A stretch of DNA of 6,891 nt from Spirochaetota bacterium (GTDB lineage Bacteria > Spirochaetota > JAGLSM01), in the NCBI GenBank assembly GCA_023135745.1, contig JAGLSM010000110.1, positions 1 to 6,891 on the forward strand. The letters are read 5' to 3'. Below are positions 1 to 6,757 of this stretch, piece after piece (the stretch's first letter is position 1; each line of letters starts with the position of its first letter). Made by a program: the position numbers and the translations under genes. The notes beneath the pieces were generated by a model. It did not search any database, had not been told where the DNA came from, and was given only the letters and a program-made list of their open reading frames with translations.

Positions 1-691
1 GATTGTACAGAGAAACAATATGAGCTGCCTCTTCCTGGTCAACATAAGTTCTTACCTTTATAGGATCTTTTTTATATATCTTTCCAATTATTTCAGTTGG
101 TCTTGCCTTTAGAAGGCCGGGAAGTGCTACTGTTCCCTGAAGATGACCATCCTTATCAGTAATATAGATGACGTAAAAAAGTTCGGGATCCTTCCACTTA
201 AACTTCCTGATTTTTGTCAGAACCTGACGCACTGTATTACTCTCATCAGCAACAATAAAGTCTGTTGACATAATTCCGCCCGCGGATTCGGGTGGATAGG
301 TCATTAGTTTTTCTATATTCTCTGTTTCTTTAACAAGGGAGAGTATTATATGGCTTCGTTCATCATCAAGTTCATTTAATATATCAACCGCTTCATCATC
401 AGGAAGACGTGAAATTATTTTCGCGAGTTGGGAATCTTCAATATTTTTAATCAGGTACTTACCGGATCCGGGATCTGTTTCATCAAGAACCGTACCCGCT
501 ATCCCTGAAGGTAAAAGACTGAATATCCCGTACTTCTCTTCATCAGTAAAACTGGATAGATTTGATGCAATTTCTTCCGGGGGGATTTTTTTTAGTACAT
601 TTTTAAGCTTTTGAAAATTTTCCTGCTGAATAAGCCTTCTGATTCTTCGTATGAAAATTTCCTGTCGATTGTGCATATAATTAGCAATCAT
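1..691 (-). CDS. mgtE: Magnesium transporter MgtE, N-terminal part (truncated by window edge)
   Basis: The first 230 codons of an MgtE-family Mg2+ channel are present; the rest lies beyond the left edge. Translating the minus strand from the ATG at 691-689 gives the cytosolic sensing region. A basic N-terminus leads into the MgtE N domain (about residues 25-130, with the acidic helical stretch LPDDEAVDILNELDDE at 96-111). Next is the family signature TYPPESAGGIMSTDF (131-145), which opens the first CBS domain. The second CBS domain starts near VRTYVDQEEAAHIVSLYN (213-230). In the family, N and CBS domains bind Mg2+ and hold the pore shut when internal Mg2+ is high; the five-helix membrane domain would follow and is not visible. 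AAGG at 702-699, 7 bases upstream, supports this ATG; the in-frame ATG at 676 has no such site. It lies 60 bases after corC with no visible terminator, so it is probably the last known member of the same operon. Sure of family; completeness cannot be judged. Confidence 0.93.
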   Translation of the reverse strand, partial: MIANYMHNRQEIFIRRIRRLIQQENFQKLKNVLKKIPPEEIASNLSSFTDEEKYGIFSLLPSGIAGTVLDETDPGSGKYLIKNIEDSQLAKIISRLPDDEAVDILNELDDERSHIILSLVKETENIEKLMTYPPESAGGIMSTDFIVADESNTVRQVLTKIRKFKWKDPELFYVIYITDKDGHLQGTVALPGLLKARPTEIIGKIYKKDPIKVRTYVDQEEAAHIVSLYN

Positions 692-751
692 AAAGCAACC
701 TTAATGTGAATAGAAATCAGGCTATTTCCATAAAACAGGATTTATTACGGC

Positions 752-1549
752 CTATCTTCCAATTGTTAATTGTAACCTTATTATCCTGTTCCCGTCAACG
801 CTAATGACTCTAAGCTTATGTTTTTTGTAATGTACAGAATTATTTTTCTCCGGAATCGAACCAAAGAGTTCCATAAACAATCCGCCCATTGTATCGGCAA
901 GGTCTTCAGGCAGATTAATCCTGCAGCTGCTGTTAACAAAATCAACCGCTATTTTAGCATCAAGATTGTATAGATTTTTCCTGATCTTTACAATCGGCTC
1001 TTTTTCGTTATCATACTCATCCTGAATTTCACCCACAAATTCTTCAAGTATATCTTCCATTGATACCAGACCTGATACTCCGCCATATTCATCAATTACA
1101 ATTGCCAGATGAATTTTTTTTACCTGAAAATCCTTTAGTAAATCCAGTACTTTTTTAGTTTCAGGAATAAAAAATGGTTTTCGAATAAAATCTTTTATAT
1201 CAATGTCATTTGATTTCTTTTTATATAGTTTTAACAAGTCCTTCGCGTAAATAATACCTTCTACAGTGTCCTTATTTTCACCTGTTAAAGGCAGTCTGGA
1301 ATGACCTTTATCAAGAATGGTTTTTATTATTTTGTTGATGCTTTGAGTGCTTTGTACAGTTACCATATCAATTCTCGGCAGCATGATTTCACGCACTATT
1401 TTATCTTTAACATCAAGAACATTCAGCAGCATATCTCTTTCGGTATCTTCAATATTGAATTCACCGGAATTCAGCATTTCTTTTAGAGTATCTCTGTCGG
1501 GTTTTCCTGACCTTTTAGAAAATGATGATTTAAAAAACTCACTTATCAA
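752..1549 (-). CDS. corC: CorC/HlyC (TlyC, YbeX)-type CBS-domain protein
   Basis: A 265-residue cytosolic protein of the CorC/YbeX type. The N-terminal RDTLKEMLNSGEFNIEDTERDM region (about 19-40) is followed by the LDVKDKIVREIMLPRIDMVTV signature (45-65). Next come a pair of CBS domains (about 55-115 and 120-178), with HSRLPL (83-88) and AIVIDEYGGVSGLVSMEDILEEFVGEIQDEYD (149-180). The C-terminal CorC_HlyC transporter-associated domain spans about 185-263. There is no DUF21 membrane domain, so it matches short YbeX/TlyC forms (E. coli CorC is about 290 residues) and not membrane CorB-type transporters. Family members are linked to Mg2+/Co2+ efflux, and E. coli YbeX to ribosome maturation; spirochaete relatives were named haemolysin TlyC. 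The start is TTG at 1549. The preceding frame hits a stop two codons upstream, and the next ATG (codon 25) would delete conserved sequence. The gene overlaps ybeY by 11 bases, and mgtE follows, another CBS Mg2+ protein. Exact biochemical role uncertain. Confidence 0.93.
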   Translation of the reverse strand: MISEFFKSSFSKRSGKPDRDTLKEMLNSGEFNIEDTERDMLLNVLDVKDKIVREIMLPRIDMVTVQSTQSINKIIKTILDKGHSRLPLTGENKDTVEGIIYAKDLLKLYKKKSNDIDIKDFIRKPFFIPETKKVLDLLKDFQVKKIHLAIVIDEYGGVSGLVSMEDILEEFVGEIQDEYDNEKEPIVKIRKNLYNLDAKIAVDFVNSSCRINLPEDLADTMGGLFMELFGSIPEKNNSVHYKKHKLRVISVDGNRIIRLQLTIGR

Positions 1550-1994
1550 ATTTTACCCCCAGATACTCCATCAGGCTTTGCTCCTTTTTCTGCATAATTT
1601 TTTCATCCTCAAGATTTGTCTCATGTTCATATCCAAGAAGATGAAGAATCCCATGAATCAATAATCGAAGCAGTTCAGATTTCAAGGATACTTTATACTC
1701 CCCGGCTTGCTTTATTAATACATCGGTACAAATTACAACATCACCTAGAATATTTTTATCAAATCCGCTGTCATCCTGATCCTGTTGTAAAAATGACAGT
1801 ACATCAGTAGGATTGTTAATGTCTCGATATTCTTTATTATAAGTTCTCATTTCATCATTCCCACAGAAATAAATAGACAGCTCCTTTTTATTTAATTCAA
1901 GTTTCAAAAGGATTTGCTGTATATACTTGATAATGGAATCAGAATTAATATTCAGAGTCTCAAATTCACCATTTATATAAACTGTGTTTTTCAT
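1539..1994 (-). CDS. ybeY: Endoribonuclease / rRNA maturation factor YbeY
   Basis: A 151-residue protein of the UPF0054/YbeY family, a zinc-dependent single-strand endoribonuclease needed for 16S rRNA 3'-end processing and 70S ribosome quality control in other bacteria. The metal site is clear: IHGILHLLGYEHE (113-125) gives the three histidines H114, H118 and H124 of the HGxLHLxGYxH motif, here with Glu in place of the usual Asp before the last His. The upstream family blocks are also present: NKEYRDINNPTDVLSF (53-68, including the conserved Arg57) and LGDVVIC (83-89). Length is typical (about 150-160). The ATG at 1994 overlaps the TGA of the HD-protein gene by 4 bases (ATGA). The region just upstream is almost pure A with no good Shine-Dalgarno, so translational coupling to the upstream gene is likely. 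Its place after phoH and the HD protein is the classic conserved neighbourhood. Identification is firm. Confidence 0.96.
   Translation of the reverse strand: MKNTVYINGEFETLNINSDSIIKYIQQILLKLELNKKELSIYFCGNDEMRTYNKEYRDINNPTDVLSFLQQDQDDSGFDKNILGDVVICTDVLIKQAGEYKVSLKSELLRLLIHGILHLLGYEHETNLEDEKIMQKKEQSLMEYLGVKFDK
1555..1560 (-). promoter_or_regulatory. Ribosome binding site of corC, inside ybeY
   Basis: Read on the minus strand this is GGGGGT. The five G residues end 6 bases before the TTG start at 1549 and can pair with the 16S anti-Shine-Dalgarno using one G-U pair. It lies within the last codons of ybeY, so translation of corC probably depends on, or competes with, ribosomes finishing ybeY. 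It is the main support for the non-ATG start of corC. Confidence 0.6.
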
Positions 1995-4240
1995 TTTTTC
2001 TTTTCTTTTTTTGTTTGTTTTAACGCTTTTTCTGAATTCTTGATATGTTCATCATCAGGATATTCCACACGCACATGATGAATGGCGATAAGTATTTTTA
2101 CAAAACTGGCGGCAATTATTGTCAAATCCCTCAGTGTCAGGGGGCTTTCATTCAGATCTCCGTCAAGAAACCTGTTTCTTATCATTTCAGTTACAACGGT
2201 TTCTATTCTCTGCGGTGTTGGATTTTTAAGAACCCTTGACACTGCCTCAACAGAATCCGCAAGCATTACAATAGCTGTTTCCTTACTCTGAGGTTTTGGA
2301 CCGGGATAACGAAAATCCTCTTTATTTACCTGCGTGCCGTGAATATCAAGAGCCTGTTTATAAAAATACTTTATCAAAGATGTACCATGATGTTCAGGTA
2401 TAAAATCCAGGACAACATCCGGAAGACCTGATTTTTTTCCAATTTCAAGGCCTCTCTTAATATGAGATATTAAAATTGATTTAGAGATAGACGGTTTTAT
2501 ATCATCGTGTTTATTGCCGTTTCCCTGCTGATTTTCCGCGAAATATTCTGACTTTTCAATTTTTCCAATATCATGATAATAACTGCCGACTCGTGTTAGA
2601 AGAGCATTCGCACCTATGTTCTCGGCGGCAGTTTCAGCAAGATTCCCAACGAGAATGCTGTGAGAATAAGTCCCCGGAGCTTCAATCAGCATTTCTCTCA
2701 ACAGAGGAGAATTTGTATCTGCCAATTCAAGGAGTTTGAATCTGGTGGGAATCCCTGTAATAGATTCGAAAAATGGAATGAGACCTATAGTAATAACCGC
2801 TGAAAGATTACCGTTTACAAAGCCGCCGATTGTCCCGTAAATAACCTGGGAAAAACTGGTCTTGTACAACGCGGAATGAATGATAAGACAAAAAAAGGAA
2901 AACAGAAAAGCGTAGAAACCACCCTTCCATAAATCAATACTCTTTTTTGACCTTGAAGCAGCATATACAGAAACAAAGCCTGATCCTACCAATAGCCCAA
3001 AGGACAAATAATCTGTTTTTGTAATTATTAGAACAACAAAAGAAAAGAATATTGTAAAGAAAAATGCAGTCCTTTCATTTATGATTAACGCAATACACAT
3101 TGAGGAAATACTAATCGGCACAAATATTCCAAGAGGTATCTCTTTAAGATCAGGAAAATGTTTAAACAAAAAACCAAAAACAAAAGCCGCGAAAATCGTA
3201 TTAAAAAATAGAAGTAAAACAATCAGATAGGCTGAACCCGCGTTCTTAATAAAACCGCCGTAGTATCTTTGCGAATGATAAATAATCAATACAGAAAAAA
3301 CAAGTATGAGGAATCCCAGACCAAGTATATCAGAATAACTTGTATGTTCCATATTTTTATTAATTGCTTTCAGCATCATTAATTGCTGTTTCGTTATCCT
3401 GTCGCCTTTTCGGACTACTATCTGCCCCTTTTTCAAGCTGTGCATAACAGGCTCAATCTTCTCAATTAATACTTCTTCCCTAAGCTGACTCCGTTCAATA
3501 TCATAAACAACATTTGGAACTGCAAGTTTGCTTACCAGTTCCATCAGCATTTCCTTAAATTGAGTATTCCTGTTCCTATACCTTCTTAAAAGCAGTTTTC
3601 TGATTTTTATGTTATCAACAGAAAAATAAACAAGTTTCTTCACAGCTGCGGGTTTGATTCTTCTTTCTTCCTGATCTTTAAAAAGGATAAAATAATCCTC
3701 TGTAAGATTTTTAAATTTTTGTTTTGAAACATTTAAATAAACAATATCCTTAAAAAGAGATGTAAGAAAATTCATATGAGTCTTAATATAATTCTTCGAA
3801 TAGCCCTTTGAAAGAATACGCAGTGAGTTAGCGCTTATCCATACATTATAGCGCTTATTGATTTTATTGCTGATTTGCTTAATGGACTTTTTTGATTTAA
3901 ATTCATCATAGTAAAAATCAAGAAAACCATACAATCTGTTCCTGCTTTTCTTAATAGCATCTTTCTGATAAACAAAAATAGGGTGAATCGTTTTTTTACG
4001 TTCATTAATCTTAAACTGTGTTTTCTCGTGATCTATATAGAGAACGTACTTTATCGATGCAATATCCTCCCGGGATATATCCCCTTCGTGATATGTGTAC
4101 TTGCTGCTTATATAGGGAATTGAGAGGATTCTTAGAAAGATGATAAAGAGAATAGTTGAAAATAAAATATTTCTTCGAACAGAATTCTGAAAAAAAACTT
4201 TAATACTCATAAAAATCCTGTTAAATAATGAAATATTCAT
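1991..4240 (-). CDS. pgpH: PgpH-type 7TM-HD membrane phosphodiesterase (probable cyclic di-AMP hydrolase)
   Basis: A 749-residue membrane protein with the full 7TMR-HDED / 7TM-7TMR_HD / HD layout. One N-terminal helix (about 24-42) leads to a large extracytoplasmic domain (about 45-300), opening with EGDISREDI (52-60) and closing with the family block GQIVVRKGDRITKQQL (272-287). Seven hydrophobic segments follow at roughly 304-321, 335-360, 369-387, 391-407, 411-428, 440-457 and 468-492. The cytosolic HD domain has H527 (GTYSHS), the H556-D557 pair in YYHDIGKI, H593, H617/H618 in PEHHGT and D662 in MLADSVEA, so the metal and catalytic set looks intact. Characterised relatives (Listeria PgpH, Bacillus YqfF) cleave cyclic di-AMP to pApA; that substrate is inferred here. 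The tail is lysine-rich (KQTKKEKKK). The ATG at 4240 overlaps the phoH stop (ATGA) and has only a weak ribosome site, so coupling is likely. No diadenylate cyclase is in the window. Family call is firm; substrate is probable. Confidence 0.94.
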   Translation of the reverse strand: MNISLFNRIFMSIKVFFQNSVRRNILFSTILFIIFLRILSIPYISSKYTYHEGDISREDIASIKYVLYIDHEKTQFKINERKKTIHPIFVYQKDAIKKSRNRLYGFLDFYYDEFKSKKSIKQISNKINKRYNVWISANSLRILSKGYSKNYIKTHMNFLTSLFKDIVYLNVSKQKFKNLTEDYFILFKDQEERRIKPAAVKKLVYFSVDNIKIRKLLLRRYRNRNTQFKEMLMELVSKLAVPNVVYDIERSQLREEVLIEKIEPVMHSLKKGQIVVRKGDRITKQQLMMLKAINKNMEHTSYSDILGLGFLILVFSVLIIYHSQRYYGGFIKNAGSAYLIVLLLFFNTIFAAFVFGFLFKHFPDLKEIPLGIFVPISISSMCIALIINERTAFFFTIFFSFVVLIITKTDYLSFGLLVGSGFVSVYAASRSKKSIDLWKGGFYAFLFSFFCLIIHSALYKTSFSQVIYGTIGGFVNGNLSAVITIGLIPFFESITGIPTRFKLLELADTNSPLLREMLIEAPGTYSHSILVGNLAETAAENIGANALLTRVGSYYHDIGKIEKSEYFAENQQGNGNKHDDIKPSISKSILISHIKRGLEIGKKSGLPDVVLDFIPEHHGTSLIKYFYKQALDIHGTQVNKEDFRYPGPKPQSKETAIVMLADSVEAVSRVLKNPTPQRIETVVTEMIRNRFLDGDLNESPLTLRDLTIIAASFVKILIAIHHVRVEYPDDEHIKNSEKALKQTKKEKKK

Positions 4241-5253
4241 CTTACTCTGCTACTTTCATGAATTTCATAAGCATTTATTATATCCTGAACAAGCTGATGA
4301 CGCACTACATCATCTCTGGTAAACCATACAAATTTCACCTTTTTAATATGCTGGAGAACCTTAAGAGCATTTAACAGACCGCTTTTAGTATGAGAAGGAA
4401 GATCACTCTGTGTGATATCTCCTGTTATAATAGCCTTTGATCCTAATCCAAGTCTTGTAAGAAACATCTTCATCTGCGCCTTTGTTGTATTCTGGGCTTC
4501 ATCGAGGATAACAATGGAATTGTTGAGTGTCCTTCCCCTCATATAGGCAAGAGGCGCTACCTCAATGATTTCTCTTTCGTTATACTCATTAAATGTATCA
4601 TAACCAATCATATCATATATAGCATCATGAAGCGGTCTGAGGTACGGGTTAACCTTCTGCTGCATATCTCCGGGTAAAAACCCCAGACTCTCCCCGGCTT
4701 CAACAACAGGCCTTGTTAGAACGATTCTCGCGACCTCTCCGCTTATAAGTCTATTAACGGCATATGCCATAGCAAGATAGGTTTTTCCTGTCCCGGCAGG
4801 TCCAATTCCAAAAATAATATCGTATTCCGAAAAAGCCTGCAAATAGTCAGCCTGCCCTATACTCTTTGCTCTGACAATTTTTCCCTGCCTGGAAACTTTA
4901 ATGCGCTGCTTTAAAAGAGATGAAAAATCATAATGAGGTTTTTTTTTCAGTTGTCTTATCAGGTACTTCAGTTCATTTTCTTCAGGGTCAGCATTGGAAT
5001 CGGCAAGAAGTTTTACTAAAGTTTCTGCTGTCTTAGCATTTTTTTGAGAGCCCTTTATTATAATCCGGTTATTGGATGGAATCATCTCAACGTCGAGCAG
5101 TTTTTCAGTTAAATGAATATTTTTATCATTAAGCCCGAAGATACTAATACTGTTAACTGAATCATCAAAGTTTACAGAAATTTGAACTATTGATGCTTTT
5201 GACAAGCTCTTAGACAAAATTGTTTTGCACTCTCCTAGTGTTTTAATCGGCAA
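4237..5253 (-). CDS. phoH: PhoH family ATPase (PhoH/YbeZ)
   Basis: A 338-residue PhoH-like P-loop ATPase (usual length about 320-350). The N-terminal KH-like region spans about 25-90. After a linker, the ATPase core has Walker A GPAGTGKT (151-158) and the conserved LTRPVVEAGESLGFLPGD block (179-196). It also has YMRGRTL (237-243), Walker B VILDEAQN (248-255) and TGDITQSDLP (278-285). Family members are predicted RNA-associated ATPases or helicases; E. coli YbeZ interacts with YbeY, which fits the neighbourhood. The start given is TTG at 5253, the first usable start codon after an upstream in-frame stop, but it has no clear Shine-Dalgarno. A TTG at 5217 (codon 13), preceded by AGGAG at 5236-5232 with a long 14-base gap, is an alternative giving 326 residues; both keep all family blocks. 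A run of nine A lies in codons 103-105. First gene of the leftward operon, with a candidate promoter just upstream. Function in the cell is not firmly known. Confidence 0.93.
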   Translation of the reverse strand: MPIKTLGECKTILSKSLSKASIVQISVNFDDSVNSISIFGLNDKNIHLTEKLLDVEMIPSNNRIIIKGSQKNAKTAETLVKLLADSNADPEENELKYLIRQLKKKPHYDFSSLLKQRIKVSRQGKIVRAKSIGQADYLQAFSEYDIIFGIGPAGTGKTYLAMAYAVNRLISGEVARIVLTRPVVEAGESLGFLPGDMQQKVNPYLRPLHDAIYDMIGYDTFNEYNEREIIEVAPLAYMRGRTLNNSIVILDEAQNTTKAQMKMFLTRLGLGSKAIITGDITQSDLPSHTKSGLLNALKVLQHIKKVKFVWFTRDDVVRHQLVQDIINAYEIHESSRVR

Positions 5254-5269
5254 ATCCGGATAAGAACCT

Positions 5270-5297
5270 AATTTAAGGGAAAATAATTAAATGTCAA
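5270..5297 (-). promoter_or_regulatory. Candidate sigma-70-type promoter of the phoH operon
   Basis: On the minus strand a perfect TTGACA -35 box (5297-5292) is followed, after a 16-base AT-rich spacer, by TAAATT (5275-5270; 4 of 6 matches to TATAAT). Transcription would begin near 5263. That leaves only about 10 untranslated bases before the TTG at 5253, or about 45 before the alternative TTG at 5217. Position and the perfect -35 make it the best promoter candidate for the five-gene leftward unit, but it is a by-eye call. Confidence 0.5.
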
Positions 5298-5307
5298 GAG
5301 AATATGA

Positions 5308-5487
5308 CCTTGATTTATAGGATTAAGGGAAGTAATAGAACGCAGATTTGGGCTGATTAATATTCTCGTTAGCCATTGTCTGAACCGGGATTTGTAGGAT
5401 TTAAGGATTATCGAGATTAACTTGCACATCTCTAAGACTCTGTGATAATTTTTGATCTTAACAAATTCACAAATACCCTTGATTTAT
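5308..5487. repeat. Repeat-bearing intergenic segment with flanking 11-base direct repeats
   Basis: The same 11 bases, CCTTGATTTAT, occur at 5308-5318 and 5477-5487, enclosing 158 bases with no gene. Inside, GATTTATAGGATTAAGGGA (5312-5330) recurs imperfectly at 5389-5407 as GATTTGTAGGATTTAAGGA. The second copy continues as a short tandem of GGATT-like units of 8-9 bases to about 5420. The intervening stretch (5338-5360, AACGCAGATT...CTGATTAA) and the GTCTGAACCGGGATTTG block (5378-5394) resemble interspersed intergenic repeats that I recall from several bacterial genomes; that resemblance is memory, not a search. The flanking 11-mers could be an insertion duplication or chance in AT-rich DNA. 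Confidence 0.4.
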
Positions 5488-5507
5488 CCTTTAACTACAC
5501 GTAAACT
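5479..5507 (+). promoter_or_regulatory. Candidate promoter of the membrane glycosyltransferase gene
   Basis: TTGATT (5479-5484) and TAAACT (5502-5507) are separated by 17 bases, each matching 4 of 6 consensus bases. The predicted start near 5514 would leave a leader of about 53 bases to the ATG at 5567. A second possible -10, TAAAAT (5519-5524), lacks a partner at the right distance. The call is weak and rests on spacing and position only. Confidence 0.3.
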
Positions 5508-5529
5508 TTTTCCTAGTTTAAAATAAACT
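5502..5529. promoter_or_regulatory. Operator-like cluster of three TAAACT half-sites
   Basis: Three copies of one hexamer alternate in direction: TAAACT (5502-5507), AGTTTA (5515-5520) and TAAACT (5524-5529). The last two form the perfect inverted repeat AGTTTAAAATAAACT with a 3-base centre, and the first two form an inverted repeat with a 7-base centre. The array covers the candidate -10 box and start point of the rightward gene, as a repressor site would. No regulator is encoded in the window, so the binding protein is unknown and chance in AT-rich DNA is possible. Confidence 0.35.
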
Positions 5530-5566
5530 TTGAAACAAATACTATCTGAAATGGATATATTACACA

Positions 5567-6757
5567 ATGGAAAAAATCAATCATTTCAAGAAAAAATATA
5601 TATACGCCCTTCCAATAATTCTTTTATTCGCCTTTTTATTCCGATTATGGACAATCCCATCAGGGCCACTTAGTTTCGATGAAAACAAATATTATAATAG
5701 AGCCTTGAAAACGGCAACCTTTGAAAAGATCGATGTTTTTGGACATGAAATTTATGGAAAACAAGGCAGCTCATTTACGTGGGGAGGTTCTTTTATTTAT
5801 CTGTTTTCTATACCTCTCTTTTTTGTCCAAACACCTATTGCGGTAAAGGTATTCCTTGCACTATTATCAACCCTGCTAATATATGGTTTATATCACTTGA
5901 TTAGAAGATACTATTCAGAGGATACAGCCATTTATACCTCACTTTTTTTTGCCTTTTCTCCTTGGACTATTTTTTCATCAACACTAATCTTTCATAATGT
6001 GATAATTCTTTTTATTGTTCCATTATTATTTCTTTTCCTTAAAGGATTTAATGATAATAAAAGACTGCTTATAGCTTTTATTCCAACTGTTATTTTTATG
6101 TGCTTTTCAGTGCATGCGACAAGTGTCGCTCTTGGCATTACTGCAATAATTTCTTATTTTATTTATAAACCAAAGCTTAATCTTAAACTTATCTTATGGG
6201 CTTTTATAATACTGCTATTAGCTATGCTTCCAACTATTATATATGAAATTACAACGGATTTTTCAAATGTTAAATTGTTTATAGCTCGCACTGCTCATAG
6301 AGATGCTCCCTATAAACCGGAAACCTTTAAAATTTTCCAATGGCTTGTAACAGTACCTTCATCAGAAATCGGGTTCCTAATCGGTAGGAGTAGAGATAAA
6401 TTCATTTCATTCTTCAAATTTCCTTATTTTTTATTTTTCATACCGGCGATAATTTTTTCCATCTACCTTGTCATAGCATCTTACTGGATCACCATAAAAA
6501 AAGTGATAAAAAAATCAGATAACTATAAAAACATTTTATTGCTTTATGCTTTCATCATAGGATATCTTGTTTTTCATCTGAGCAATGGCGAAGGCGGAGA
6601 ACCACGATATATTTTCGCATTATTTCCAATACTTTTCATAATTCTTGGCGAAGGCATCAATTTCCTTGTTAACAAATACGGGAAAAGAATATTATATCCT
6701 GTGCTTTACACTTTAGTTATTCATATAGTTATGTTTGTACGACTAATGCTTTTTTAA
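5567..6757 (+). CDS. Polytopic membrane protein, probable GT-C (PMT-2/ArnT-like) glycosyltransferase
   Basis: A 396-residue, very hydrophobic protein with about 11-12 predicted membrane helices (for example about 12-30, 73-90, 94-112, 141-159, 184-200, 206-224, 282-306, 323-337, 348-367 and 374-395). The layout fits the GT-C/PMT-2 superfamily, which moves sugars from polyprenyl-phosphate donors to lipids or proteins on the outer face of the membrane. The first outer loop holds an acidic pair in LSFDENKYY (D38, E39), where GT-C enzymes carry their catalytic Asp/Glu. WGGSFIYLFSIPLFF (72-86) sits where relatives have the 'HPP..Y' segment, and EPRYIFALFPILFIILGEGI (345-364) matches the late 'RY..p..P' helix. 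It is shorter than typical ArnT/PMT proteins and lacks a C-terminal soluble domain; the natural TAA at 6755 shows no sign of a break. The ATG at 5567 has only a weak GGA 11 bases upstream. Divergent from the core operon, with lower GC, suggesting an accessory surface-glycan gene. Donor and acceptor cannot be told. Confidence 0.65.
   Translation: MEKINHFKKKYIYALPIILLFAFLFRLWTIPSGPLSFDENKYYNRALKTATFEKIDVFGHEIYGKQGSSFTWGGSFIYLFSIPLFFVQTPIAVKVFLALLSTLLIYGLYHLIRRYYSEDTAIYTSLFFAFSPWTIFSSTLIFHNVIILFIVPLLFLFLKGFNDNKRLLIAFIPTVIFMCFSVHATSVALGITAIISYFIYKPKLNLKLILWAFIILLLAMLPTIIYEITTDFSNVKLFIARTAHRDAPYKPETFKIFQWLVTVPSSEIGFLIGRSRDKFISFFKFPYFLFFIPAIIFSIYLVIASYWITIKKVIKKSDNYKNILLLYAFIIGYLVFHLSNGEGGEPRYIFALFPILFIILGEGINFLVNKYGKRILYPVLYTLVIHIVMFVRLMLF

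Noticed and set aside
692..751. Separate promoter or terminator between corC and mgtE
   Set aside because: No hairpin with T-run and no convincing -35/-10 pair was seen in these 60 bases; co-transcription is the simpler reading.
1301..1810. Open frames on the plus strand at 1301-1486, 1347-1664 and 1616-1810
   Set aside because: They run antisense to well-identified corC and ybeY, match no family, and lack ribosome sites; they are shadows of the real genes.
2045..2291. Two plus-strand open frames antisense to the 3' part of the HD-protein gene
   Set aside because: The minus-strand frame encodes the conserved end of the HD domain; the antisense products look like no known protein.
5389..5420. 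CRISPR array from the repeated GGATT units
   Set aside because: Units are only 8-9 bases, imperfect and without spacers of constant length; no cas genes are present.
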